DNA from: Candidatus Chloroploca mongolica
Lineage (GTDB): Bacteria; Chloroflexota; Chloroflexia; Chloroflexales; Chloroflexaceae
Direction of reading: 5' to 3'
Length of the DNA stretch: 64,000 nucleotides
Assembly (NCBI RefSeq): GCF_004762035.2
Contig: NZ_SIJK02000006.1
Location: 1 to 64,000, forward strand
Position numbers and translations under genes: made by a program. Below, in pieces: positions 50,392-58,387 of this stretch. Positions within the stretch are counted from its first letter, which is position 1. Each line of letters starts with the position of its first letter. The notes below the pieces were generated by a model. It saw nothing but the letters and a program-made list of their open reading frames with translations. It had not been told where the DNA came from and searched no databases.

Positions 50392-51030
50392 TCATACCCG
50401 TTCGGTTATACCAACCACAGCATAGAGGGGGTCACTGAGCCAGCGCCGCGGTGAACGATCCAGGGTGACGATTTCGTCAAAACAACCGGCCAGTTCAAAA
50501 TAGCGCCGCACCAGGATGCTATGCTGAGCATCACTTGTATTGACCCAGATCTGTACGGCTTTGCTGGGGAAACAACGGTTGGAAAAGGTCACAATAAAGG
50601 GCGAACCAGGTCGCAAGACCCGCCCCACTTCGGCAAAGACCTCAATTGGGCGCGTCAGATATTGCACGGAAACCGTACAGACGGCACCATCAAATGAGGC
50701 ATCGTCAAAGGGCAGGCGCGGTTCTTTATTGAGATCATGGATCACACAAGCATCGAGTTGTGCATTGTTGCGCATCTCTTCTTCATTCAGCCCTAGGCCA
50801 ATCACCTCGTCATACGCGATCTCAGGAGGCATATGGCTGACAAAACTACTCATCAAATCAAGGATGCGCCCGTCAGGTGGCAACAACTCGCGGAAGAGTT
50901 GCGACGTCGCAGCCGAGGCAGCATCATCAATATGCGCCGTCAACCGTGGGTAGAGGTAAAAACCACGGTCGTCGCTTTCGTCATAGCGCTTGAAGTAATT
51001 TGCGGGCAGACCGTTCTTCTCCAGGCGCAA
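50392..51030 (-). CDS. SAM-dependent methyltransferase-like protein
   Basis: This protein of about 212 residues has a class I methyltransferase core: ILDLMSSFVSHMPPEI in place of the usual glycine-rich motif I, EVIGLGLNEEEMRNN, LPFDDASFDGAVCTVSVQYL, and VFAEVGRVLRPGSPFIVTFS. Motif I is degenerate (no GxGxG), so activity is not certain. The open frame extends to 51141; AAGGAG 7 bases before a TTG at 51030 gives the best start (MRLEKNGLPANYFKRYDESD). A small hairpin, TGTCGGGCTGTCCGACA, lies in the leader. Substrate unknown. Confidence 0.78.
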   Translation of the reverse strand: MRLEKNGLPANYFKRYDESDDRGFYLYPRLTAHIDDAASAATSQLFRELLPPDGRILDLMSSFVSHMPPEIAYDEVIGLGLNEEEMRNNAQLDACVIHDLNKEPRLPFDDASFDGAVCTVSVQYLTRPIEVFAEVGRVLRPGSPFIVTFSNRCFPSKAVQIWVNTSDAQHSILVRRYFELAGCFDEIVTLDRSPRRWLSDPLYAVVGITERV

Positions 51031-51170
51031 CGTACTACTCCTTACCTGACATGGTGTCGGACAGCCCGACAACAGCACTAGCCATTTACGATTCCTGTTA
51101 TAGTATAGGCTGATTTCTGATACTGGCGCAAGGGTGCGCACAGTAAAGGGTGTGACGAGGAGAAGTGACT

Positions 51171-52139
51171 ATGCGCGCGATTCACGTTCATGCAACAGGT
51201 GGCCCTGAGGTTTTGCAATTGGTTGACATCACCCCACCCGAGCCTGGGCCTGGTCAGGTACGCGTCCACGTGGCCGCCATCGGGCTCAATTTTATTGACA
51301 CCTACCATCGTACCGGGCTCTACAAACTGCCCTTGCCCTTTACCCCCGGGATGGAGTTTGCTGGTACGATTGATGCGCTGGGCGCAGGGGTGACGGGTTG
51401 GACCGTTGGTGATCGGGTCGCCACCGCTTCGGGATCGGGTGGTTATGCCGAATATGCCCTGGCCCCTGTCGAGCGCCTGGTCGCTGTGCCCGCCGAGGTT
51501 GCTTTGAACCAGGCTGCGGCGGTGATGCTCCAGGGTATGACGGCGCACTATCTGGTGACGAGCACGTATCCGTTGAAGTCCGGTGAGACCTGCCTTGTCC
51601 ACGCAGCCGCAGGCGGGGTTGGGCTCTTGTTGGTGCAGATGGCGAAGGCGATCGGCGCACGGGTTATCGGAACCGTCTCGACTGAGGCCAAAGCTGCGCT
51701 TGCACGGGGTGCCGGGGCCGACGAAGTCATTTTCTATACGAGTGAGCCCTTTCCCCAGCGCGTGCGTGAGTTGACCGATGGGCGGGGCGTTGATGTGGTC
51801 TATGACTCGGTTGGGGCGACAACCTGGGAAGGCAGCCTCGACAGTCTGCGGCCCCGTGGCATGATGGTCACCTTTGGCAATGCGAGTGGCCCGGTGCCCC
51901 CCGTCAGCCCATTGGTCTTGAGCAGCAAAGGCTCGCTCTTCCTGACGCGCCCGACCCTGGCCAACTATATTGCGACGAGCGAAGAATTAGCCTGGCGCAC
52001 AGGCGACATCTTTGCATGGATCGGCAGTGGCACCTTGAACGTACGCATTGATCGCAGCTATGCGCTGGCCGACGCTGCAGCGGCGCACCGTGCGCTTGAA
52101 GGACGCGAGACGACTGGCAAGGTCTTGATTTTACCATAA
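51171..52139 (+). CDS. NADPH:quinone oxidoreductase (zinc-free MDR family)
   Basis: This 322-residue cytosolic enzyme is a quinone-oxidoreductase-type medium-chain reductase. It has [60 protein letters not shown] (NADPH motif AAGGVG) and [20 protein letters not shown]. No zinc-ligand Cys set is present. GAGGAG lies 8 bases before ATG 51171; the GTG at 51165 is less likely. It is divergent from the methyltransferase gene. Confidence 0.92.
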   Translation: MRAIHVHATGGPEVLQLVDITPPEPGPGQVRVHVAAIGLNFIDTYHRTGLYKLPLPFTPGMEFAGTIDALGAGVTGWTVGDRVATASGSGGYAEYALAPVERLVAVPAEVALNQAAAVMLQGMTAHYLVTSTYPLKSGETCLVHAAAGGVGLLLVQMAKAIGARVIGTVSTEAKAALARGAGADEVIFYTSEPFPQRVRELTDGRGVDVVYDSVGATTWEGSLDSLRPRGMMVTFGNASGPVPPVSPLVLSSKGSLFLTRPTLANYIATSEELAWRTGDIFAWIGSGTLNVRIDRSYALADAAAAHRALEGRETTGKVLILP

Positions 52140-52167
52140 AGATGCGCCATACGGCGCATCTTTATGG
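52134..52167 (+). terminator. Hairpin overlapping the oxidoreductase stop
   Basis: CCATAAAGATGCGCC and its complement flank ATAC. The left arm contains the TAA stop codon. It separates the oxidoreductase gene from the aspartate kinase gene; no T-tract follows. Confidence 0.75.
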
Positions 52168-52199
52168 TGCATTAGGTTGCAAAATACAAAGAGGAACGC

Positions 52200-53600
52200 A
52201 TGCGAGTTGTGATGAAGTTCGGCGGAACATCGGTCGGCAGTGCCGATGCGATCCGCCATGTGGCCCGGATTGTCGCTGACAGCCACCGCGAGCACGAGGT
52301 TGTGGTCGTGGTGTCGGCAATGAACGCCCCCGATTTACGTACGACCGACACCCTGATCGCAGCGGCGAAGGCCGCGGCTGCCGGCAATGGTGAGGCCACA
52401 GGCGAAGTTGCGCCACGTTTGCTTGACCTCCATCTGCGGGCCGCCGCTGAACTTGCCTCGCCCGAAGAGTGTGCCGCCCTTGAACCCGAATTGCAGGCGA
52501 TGCTCACGTATCTGAGCAATCTTTCGCATAGCATTGCGGTGCTCGGCGAATTGACGCCACGGGCACTCGATCTCTTTAGCGGGCTGGGCGAGCGCCTCAA
52601 TGCCCGCCTCATTGCTGCCGCACTGCGCAGCGCTGGCCTCGCCGCTGAAGCCGTTGATGCGACGCGCCTCATTGTCACCGATGAACACTATGGTTCGGCG
52701 TCACCGCTGATGGACGAGACCCGGGCGACAAGCCGGGCTGTGCTTGAACCAATGCTGGCCCAGAAGATTGTGCCCGTGGTGACCGGTTTTATTGGGGCCA
52801 CCAGGGCAGGCGTGCCAACGACGCTCGGGCGCGGTGGTTCCGACTATACGTGTGGCATCTTGGGTGCCGTGCTGGAGGCGAAGGAAGTCTGGTTCTGGAA
52901 AGAGGTTGATGGCGTCCTGACGGCCAATCCTAAAGTAGTGCCCGAAGCCCGCACCCTGCCACGCCTCTCGTACAACGAAATGGGCGAGATGGCCTACTAT
53001 GGGGCTAATGTCTTGCATCCCAAGACGGTACGCCCACTAGTGCAACAAAAGATCCCGATCCGTATTCGGAATACCTTTAATCCGGCACATCCGGGCACGA
53101 TCATCAACGGAACCGACATGCCCGGCACGGCACGGGCAGTCACGGCGATCAATGATGCCAGCCTGATCACCGTCGGTGGGCCGGGCATGCTCGGGTTGAC
53201 GGGCGTCGCCGCACGGATCTTTGGGGCCGTGGCGCGGGTAGGCGCCAACACGCTGCTGATCACCCAGGCGTCCAGCGAGCAGAGCGTCTGTTTAGCCGTA
53301 CCCCGGGCCGAGGCCGCGGCGGCAGTCACGGCCTTGCGCGCCGAGCTCGCGGGCGATTTGTCCAGCCACAATGTTGAGCATGTCGAAGTGCTCGACCAGG
53401 TTGTCATCATTGCTGTCGTCGGCTCGGGGATGCGCGGCACCCCAGGTATTGCCGGGCGCGTCTTTGGTGCGCTGGGAAATGTTGGCATCAATATTATTGC
53501 CATTGCCCAGGGCAGTACCGAGAATAATATTTCACTCGTTGTGGCTGCCAGCGATGGCGATGACGCCGTACGTGCGATCCATCATAGCTTTGACCTCTGA
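52200..53600 (+). CDS. lysC: Aspartate kinase
   Basis: This 466-residue cytosolic enzyme phosphorylates aspartate, the first step to lysine, methionine and threonine. It has the start VVMKFGGTSVGSADAIRHVA, the catalytic FIGATRAGVPTTLGRGGSDY, WKEVDGVLTANPKVV and YNEMGEMAYYGANVLHPKT. Two ACT domains follow (about 315-466), with SSEQSVCLAVP and STENNISLVVA as effector sites. Layout matches the monofunctional long-form kinase, without homoserine dehydrogenase. GAGGAACG lies before ATG 52200. No other gene of the pathway is nearby. Confidence 0.95.
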   Translation: MRVVMKFGGTSVGSADAIRHVARIVADSHREHEVVVVVSAMNAPDLRTTDTLIAAAKAAAAGNGEATGEVAPRLLDLHLRAAAELASPEECAALEPELQAMLTYLSNLSHSIAVLGELTPRALDLFSGLGERLNARLIAAALRSAGLAAEAVDATRLIVTDEHYGSASPLMDETRATSRAVLEPMLAQKIVPVVTGFIGATRAGVPTTLGRGGSDYTCGILGAVLEAKEVWFWKEVDGVLTANPKVVPEARTLPRLSYNEMGEMAYYGANVLHPKTVRPLVQQKIPIRIRNTFNPAHPGTIINGTDMPGTARAVTAINDASLITVGGPGMLGLTGVAARIFGAVARVGANTLLITQASSEQSVCLAVPRAEAAAAVTALRAELAGDLSSHNVEHVEVLDQVVIIAVVGSGMRGTPGIAGRVFGALGNVGINIIAIAQGSTENNISLVVAASDGDDAVRAIHHSFDL

Positions 53601-53641
53601 AAAGCAAAGCAGATGCACAATTATTGCGCATTGATTACCTC

Positions 53642-53670
53642 TTGACGCAGTGCGCCGTGAGCAGTATCAT
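53642..53670 (+). promoter_or_regulatory. Sigma-70-type promoter before the 64-residue gene
   Basis: TTGACG (53642-53647) and TATCAT (53665-53670) are separated by 17 bases, about 40 bases before the start of the small gene at 53710. Confidence 0.65.
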
Positions 53671-53709
53671 AAATCTGTGAAGTAGCTCACAAACTGTGCG
53701 AGGTCTTCA

Positions 53710-53904
53710 ATGATTATTCAGTTGCGACCATCACCCCATGTGCCGCATCATGCGCACCGCCGCCGTTGCTACTTTGCGCCCGAATCGCTTCATCTCTACC
53801 GCCGGGTGCTGATACGCCGGATCGGCATGACCCCTGGTCCGCGTCCTGCGTCAATCCTTGATACAGTGGCCCGTGCATTGCTCAATGCACGGGTAGCAGC
53901 GTAA
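53710..53904 (+). CDS. Small basic hypothetical protein
   Basis: This 64-residue, His- and Arg-rich protein (VPHHAHRRRCYFAPESLHLY) has a promoter and GCGAGGTC upstream, which support a real gene. I recognise no family. The 3' end of the frame contains the perfect hairpin CCCGTGCATTG/CAATGCACGGG at 53870-53893, and a second hairpin follows the stop. It is not similar to its neighbours, lysC and sufE. Confidence 0.5.
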   Translation: MIIQLRPSPHVPHHAHRRRCYFAPESLHLYRRVLIRRIGMTPGPRPASILDTVARALLNARVAA

Positions 53905-53913
53905 GATAGATCG

Positions 53914-53952
53914 AGCCCGCACAGACGCCATGATCGGGTGTCGGTGCGGGCT
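53914..53952. terminator. Hairpin between the small gene and sufE-like gene
   Basis: AGCCCGCAC and GTGCGGGCT flank a 21-base loop, between convergent genes. Confidence 0.65.
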
Positions 53953-53967
53953 TGGTTGGCGCACTGT

Positions 53968-54408
53968 TCACGCAGGTGCGAGCAGACGAAGCGCCTGGCG
54001 CTTCATATAGGCCAGCAGCGAGGTAATGCCATTGAGCCGCTGGGGGCTCAGCACTTGATGCAGGCCCATCGCCTCAAAAAAATTCCCCGGTACCTCCAGC
54101 ACCTCTTGTGGTGTCAAGCCCTCGAAACCTTCCGTGAGCAGTGAGGCATACCCACGAATCGTTGGTGCTTCGGCTGGCACATCAATATGAAAGATGATGC
54201 GCCCGTCAATCAGTTCACTCTGGACAAAGACCGGGCTCATACACTCGTGCACCTGTTCCATGCCAGTATGGCCTTGCAGATGCGGGGGCAAAGGAGGAAG
54301 GCGGTCGGCATACTCCAGCATTAATTCGAGTTTTTCGGTACGGTCACTCGCCTGGAAGTCTTCAATAATTTCCTGTAACCGTGGAGGAATATGAGGTGTT
54401 TCATTCAT
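53968..54408 (-). CDS. sufE: SufE-family Fe-S cluster assembly protein
   Basis: This 146-residue cytosolic protein accepts persulphide sulphur from a cysteine desulphurase for Fe-S assembly. The family pattern is clear: LQEIIEDFQASDRTEKLELM, then HECMSPVFVQSELIDGRIIF with the acceptor Cys, and IRGYASLLTEGFEGLTPQEV. Length is normal. No sufS/iscS gene lies close by. It starts at ATG 54408. A complex repeat hairpin separates it from the response regulator gene upstream. Confidence 0.93.
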   Translation of the reverse strand: MNETPHIPPRLQEIIEDFQASDRTEKLELMLEYADRLPPLPPHLQGHTGMEQVHECMSPVFVQSELIDGRIIFHIDVPAEAPTIRGYASLLTEGFEGLTPQEVLEVPGNFFEAMGLHQVLSPQRLNGITSLLAYMKRQALRLLAPA

Positions 54409-54448
54409 TGAGCATCTCTTCTTTTGCTGTTAGGCATGTTTCAAACGA

Positions 54449-54534
54449 GCTTGACCGTTTGCGGTGATCGGAGTGCCGACTTCAGTCGGCTGAGCCTGGA
54501 AGCCGACTGAAGTCGGCACTCCAAACGGTCAAGC
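54449..54534. repeat. Nested hairpins: dispersed element, copy 2, inside an outer inverted repeat
   Basis: The outer arms GCTTGACCGTTTG (54449-54461) and CAAACGGTCAAGC (54522-54534) enclose the element at 54470-54522, which has 22-base arms (54470-54491 and 54501-54522) sharing their inner 20 bases with the 45455-45506 element. Confidence 0.8.
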
Positions 54535-54541
54535 AACCGAG

Positions 54542-55393
54542 TTAATCAATCTGCAAAATATACCCTTTGCCGCGCACATTCAGCAGATAACGCGGCGCAC
54601 TTGGATCGGGTTCGATTTTCTGGCGCAGATGATGAATATGCGGCTTGATCAACTCGCCAGCCTCCATATCATTGGCCTCGTAGCCCTGGGCACAACGCAC
54701 CAACTGGGTATATGAAAGCATCTGTCCGGCGTGCTCAGCGAGGCAGAGCAGCAGACGAAACTCGGTCGGCGTCAGATTGAGCGAGCGCCCACCAAGCATG
54801 GCTGTCTGGTGCCAGGTATCGAGTTGCAACTGACCGATAAGCACCTGGCGATCATTGCTGCTGGTCGTCGGCATCACGGGCGTAGGCTGGGTCACCGACG
54901 ACGATGGGGATGGAGTGGTTGCGGCAAGCGGGGTAGCGGTATCGTCCCCTGGCATTGCCCCGGTCAATTCCTGAGCAGCGGCCCCGATAGCATTGATCAG
55001 CGCATTCTGGCGCTGACGTTTCATACGTTCATTTAACCCGGCCTTTACACGCTCAATTATTTGTCCGGGGTCACTTGTCTTGAGCATGTAATCGAAAATA
55101 CCCTGATGCAACCCTTCGATCGCTGTCTCCAACGAACCATGGCCGGTGAGGATAATGACCACCGTATCATTTGAGCGCTGGCGCAAGGCTTCGACGACCT
55201 GGATGCCATTGATGCCCGGCATCTGCAGATCGACGAGCATCAGATCAAACTGCTGACGCTCGAACATTGCCACGGCCTCTTCACCACTCGCCGCTACGGT
55301 GACGATATATCCGGCGCGGCTGAGCAATGTCGAGAGGGTCAGGCGGATGTTTTGCTCATCATCAACAACAAGAATATGGGCAGATTGCGTCAT
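54542..55393 (-). CDS. Response regulator with OmpR-type DNA-binding domain
   Basis: This protein of about 283 residues has a receiver domain (about 1-120: HILVVDDEQNIRLTLSTLLS, phospho-Asp in LMLVDLQMPGINGIQ, VVIILTGHG, Lys in DYMLKTSD). A Pro/Thr/Ser-rich linker (about 155-185) joins it to a winged-helix domain (about 190-283: LNLTPTEFRLLLCLAEHAGQ, ending YLLNVRGKGYIL). ATG 55393, with GGAGTG upstream, is preferred over the open frame to 55420. It is divergent from a histidine kinase gene, the likely partner. Confidence 0.92.
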   Translation of the reverse strand: MTQSAHILVVDDEQNIRLTLSTLLSRAGYIVTVAASGEEAVAMFERQQFDLMLVDLQMPGINGIQVVEALRQRSNDTVVIILTGHGSLETAIEGLHQGIFDYMLKTSDPGQIIERVKAGLNERMKRQRQNALINAIGAAAQELTGAMPGDDTATPLAATTPSPSSSVTQPTPVMPTTSSNDRQVLIGQLQLDTWHQTAMLGGRSLNLTPTEFRLLLCLAEHAGQMLSYTQLVRCAQGYEANDMEAGELIKPHIHHLRQKIEPDPSAPRYLLNVRGKGYILQID

Positions 55394-55426
55394 TCGTTTG
55401 CACTCCGTGCCAAAAAGCACTATAGT

Positions 55427-55456
55427 TTGGGGGATTCATCTTTTCGGCATTATACT
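55427..55456 (+). promoter_or_regulatory. Putative promoter of the histidine kinase gene
   Basis: TTGGGG (55427-55432), 18 bases, then TATACT (55451-55456). It shares bases with the opposing promoter. Confidence 0.45.
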
Positions 55457-55478
55457 GTGCGACGCTTTGCAGTGTCAA
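55449..55478 (-). promoter_or_regulatory. Strong promoter of the response regulator gene
   Basis: On the minus strand TTGACA (55473-55478) and TATAAT (55449-55454) are separated by 18 bases. Both boxes are perfect. Confidence 0.78.
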
Positions 55479-55496
55479 CGCGTTGGAGCGATAACC

Positions 55497-56900
55497 ATGG
55501 GCGATCTCGAAGAAATTCGTGCATATGTTCAATCCCTCGAGAAGCGCCTGCAGATTGCCGAGGCGCGGGCAGAGGCAGTTGAGCGTGAGGCGGAACTGCA
55601 ACAGAGTCGGGCTGTTGAGTTAAGTGCCCGTTTGAGTGCGATCCTCTCAATTTCGGCGGTCTTGTTGATCAGTCGCGATGTAGACGCCATCGTGCAACTG
55701 GTTGTCCGTGAAGCGGTGAATCTCTTTCCCGGAACGAGTGCCGCCCATCTCTTCTTGCGTGATCCCGAGAGCGACCGGTTGGTGCTCTGGGCGTCGGCTG
55801 ACGAAGAAGGACGCCCATGTGGGCCCGGGCTCGCCGAGATGGCGATTATGTCGCCGCGGGCAATGTTGCTCGTTGGCCCTGAACTTGAACTCGCGCTGGA
55901 CAGGATGAGTCCGCATAACCTCGCGGCTTTGCAGGATGGGTTGCCATCCTGGCCGCCTTATAGCGCATTGCTGGCCCCGCTGCGCGTCGAGAGTGCCCAG
56001 ATGGGCGCACTGGTGCTGTATGGTGGGGTGCATGCCCATCTCTATCACCCGCGTGATATTCCGTTTGTTCAGGCCTTGGCCGATCTGACCGCAGTCGCAA
56101 TTGACGAAGTGACCCAACGTGCCCGTGCCGTCGTCTTGCAACGCGACCTGGCCCTCACCCAGTCGCTGCACGCCGAGGCTCAGGCGCGCTTGAATACGGC
56201 CCAGGCCCAGTTGTTGCAGAGTGCCAAACTGGCGGCGGTGGGTGAGTTATCGGCGTCGGTGGCGCACGAGATCAATAACCCCCTCTATGCCGCCCGCAAT
56301 AGTCTCTATCTGGTCGAGCAAGATTTGCCCGAGGATGCACCCCAACGCACGTTCCTCGCGATTGCCCAGCAAGAGCTCGGCCGCATCGCGCGCATTATTA
56401 CCCGTATGCGCGACTTCTATCGGCCAACTCGCGCCGAGCTTGCGGCAACGAGTATTAATGCGTTGCTCCGCGAAACCCTCGAACTTGTCCAGACCCACCT
56501 GCGCCACGGGCATATTCAAGCCGTTGCCAACCTCGAGCCGGATCTGCCGCATACCATCGCCCACGCCGATCAGCTCCGCCAGGTCTTCCTCAATATTATT
56601 CTTAATGCATGTGACGCTATGCCACGGGGCGGCGAGCTGCGGGTGACCACGCAGATGCTGCAGGCACGCCCTGAGGCACCGTCAACAATAGGGATTTATA
56701 TCGCAGATACAGGCGTAGGCATTCCCACTGAGCACCTCCCCCACCTCTTTGAACCATTTTATACCACCAAAGTTCAGGGCACCGGTCTTGGGCTTGCGAT
56801 TAGTGCCCATATTGTCACTCAGCACGGAGGGCGCATTACGGTCGAGAGTGAAATAGGCACGGGAACCGTGTTTACGCTCTTTTTACCAGTCAACGCATAA
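55497..56900 (+). CDS. GAF-domain sensor histidine kinase
   Basis: This 467-residue cytosolic kinase has an N-terminal coiled coil (1-45), a GAF domain (about 50-215: ISRDVDAIVQLVVREAVNLF, YSALLAPLRVESAQMGALVL), a second helix, the HisKA H-box ELSASVAHEINNPLYAARNS, and HATPase N, G1 and G2 motifs (VFLNIILNACDAMPRGG, IADTGVGIPTE, TGLGLAISAHIV). No membrane segment is present, so it should sense a cytosolic signal. ATG 55497 with GGAG upstream is preferred; the open frame extends to 55299. Divergent from the response regulator gene. Confidence 0.92.
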   Translation: MGDLEEIRAYVQSLEKRLQIAEARAEAVEREAELQQSRAVELSARLSAILSISAVLLISRDVDAIVQLVVREAVNLFPGTSAAHLFLRDPESDRLVLWASADEEGRPCGPGLAEMAIMSPRAMLLVGPELELALDRMSPHNLAALQDGLPSWPPYSALLAPLRVESAQMGALVLYGGVHAHLYHPRDIPFVQALADLTAVAIDEVTQRARAVVLQRDLALTQSLHAEAQARLNTAQAQLLQSAKLAAVGELSASVAHEINNPLYAARNSLYLVEQDLPEDAPQRTFLAIAQQELGRIARIITRMRDFYRPTRAELAATSINALLRETLELVQTHLRHGHIQAVANLEPDLPHTIAHADQLRQVFLNIILNACDAMPRGGELRVTTQMLQARPEAPSTIGIYIADTGVGIPTEHLPHLFEPFYTTKVQGTGLGLAISAHIVTQHGGRITVESEIGTGTVFTLFLPVNA

Positions 56901-56942
56901 CGCAGATCGCACCTCGATGACAAGCAGTTTAGACCACCATAC

Positions 56943-56975
56943 TATGCCGATGAGCGCCCAGCGCTCGTCGGCATA
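56943..56975 (+). terminator. Hairpin after the histidine kinase gene
   Basis: The 15-base arms at 56943-56957 and 56961-56975 pair with one wobble around CCA. The stretch from 56976 to 57268 contains a short CGCAC/GTGCG hairpin near 57012 but no gene that I can support. Confidence 0.65.
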
Positions 56976-57268
56976 CTGTTGAAACATCAATAATTGACCC
57001 CTTTAGCTTTTAACCGCACGCTGATGCATTAGAGTGCGTCCCCCACAGCAAAAGTGTAAATCGTTTTGCCATCCTAACATAGCTAGTTGTGGCTTTACAA
57101 CGCTCTAGATTGCCTGTCAGGTCAAATCAGATGAGTTGTTATTTTGCTACTACCAGTTGCGGCGTCGCCCCATCACAGAGTGGGCTGAGACTGCTACGAT
57201 AGGGGTAGGTGAATTGTGTCGCTTCGCATATTCTACTCCGTACCTGGTAGGGCGGAGGAGCGTATCCC

Positions 57269-57712
57269 ATGCCTGTTCGTCAGATCTACATTGTTGATGA
57301 TGACCCAGCTGCTGCGCTGATTACCCAGCGCGGGCTTCAAACCATGCTTGGCGAACGTTTTAGCGTTTGGGTTGCACCCTCGCCAAACGCGGCGTGGCTC
57401 TCGTGTGCAATGGGCAATGTTGATCTTTTAATTGTCGATCCGAGTCCCCACACCAATGGTGCGCTAGCCCTGATACGAGTAGTCCAAGCGTTCCGGCCTG
57501 ATATTCCGGTGCTGGTACTTACCGCGTATGATACACCTGGGTTGCGTGCGCGTATGCGCGAGTTGGGGGTAGCTCGTTATGTTGCCAAACCGATTGAGTT
57601 ACGTGAGCTTGTACCGATTGTGAAAGCGATTATGCCTCCTGAACACATGCACCCGGTGTTGAATGGGCCATCGCTCGCCACGTTGAGTTTGAGCAGTCAA
57701 TCAGGGAAATAG
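57269..57712 (+). CDS. Single-domain response regulator
   Basis: This 147-residue protein is a receiver domain with a short tail: RQIYIVDDDPAAALITQRGL, phospho-Asp in LLIVDPSPHTNGALALI, VLVLTAYDTP, and Lys in ARYVAKPIELREL. There is no output domain, so it may act by protein contact or phosphorelay. GGAGGAG precedes ATG 57269. No kinase is adjacent on the same strand. Confidence 0.88.
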   Translation: MPVRQIYIVDDDPAAALITQRGLQTMLGERFSVWVAPSPNAAWLSCAMGNVDLLIVDPSPHTNGALALIRVVQAFRPDIPVLVLTAYDTPGLRARMRELGVARYVAKPIELRELVPIVKAIMPPEHMHPVLNGPSLATLSLSSQSGK

Positions 57713-57750
57713 GTCGTCATCCTCACATTCACGTCTCTGTTCGTTGATCC

Positions 57751-57778
57751 AAGCCGCCTGCGTTGCAGGCGGCTTTTT
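57751..57778 (+). terminator. Intrinsic terminator after the receiver gene
   Basis: AAGCCGCCTGC and GCAGGCGGCTT flank GTT, followed by more T. Confidence 0.88.
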
Positions 57779-57828
57779 CGCGATCGAGTCAGGTGACGAT
57801 GCGCTGCCTCGCCTGTCTACACTATGGT

Positions 57829-57849
57829 ATGATACGATATACGTATCAT
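57829..57849. promoter_or_regulatory. Palindrome ATGATACG-N5-CGTATCAT, operator-like
   Basis: A perfect 8-base inverted repeat around ATATA lies 17 bases before the start of the next gene, in a place suitable for a repressor site. The binding protein is not identifiable. Confidence 0.5.
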
Positions 57850-57866
57850 GGCAAAGGTAAGACTGC

Positions 57867-58217
57867 ATGAGACAGCTTCGTTTTGATTGGCGTTGGGTGG
57901 CGCTGCTTGGTTTCATTATTGTACTGGCTAATGCCCAGACCTTGCCCTGGCCTGTGACTGTGCTGACCTTCTGGGGTGGCGGGGGCTACCTGCTCTGGCA
58001 GGCATGGCAGGCCTGGACGTTGAGCGGGGGGCGCTTGCCCGGTGCCCGTGAGACAACCCGGGTGACCTACTGGCGTGGTCAACGCATCGAAACGGCAGGA
58101 TCACCCCGTCGCTTGCGTTCATTCAGTTGGGCCGAACTTGCCCCCGTTGTGCTCTATGGCTTGATCGGGCTGGCCCTGGTTTTTGCTGGCTTCGCCTCGC
58201 TGTTACGCGCTCTTTAA
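57867..58217 (+). CDS. Small membrane protein
   Basis: This 116-residue protein has hydrophobic helices at about 9-28 and 30-50 and at 92-115, with a polar basic middle (LPGARETTRVTYWRGQRIE). No family recognised. AAAGGTAAG precedes the ATG. An operator-like palindrome lies directly upstream and a good terminator-like hairpin downstream. Confidence 0.6.
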   Translation: MRQLRFDWRWVALLGFIIVLANAQTLPWPVTVLTFWGGGGYLLWQAWQAWTLSGGRLPGARETTRVTYWRGQRIETAGSPRRLRSFSWAELAPVVLYGLIGLALVFAGFASLLRAL

Positions 58218-58238
58218 CGCGCCGTCTAAAGCAAAAAA

Positions 58239-58273
58239 CTCTGGGGGTAGTGCCATTGGCACTACCCCCAGAG
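58239..58273 (+). terminator. 16-bp perfect hairpin terminator
   Basis: CTCTGGGGGTAGTGCC and its complement flank ATT, just after the small membrane protein gene. Confidence 0.78.
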
Positions 58274-58387
58274 TGAGAGGAGAAGGAGATGCTGTCTAGG
58301 ATAGCACCTTCTGAGATGGGTTGCATGTGGGCTGAATTACATCAAATGTGACATATAAGGATATGAATTGAGTGAAAGCGTTAGGTT

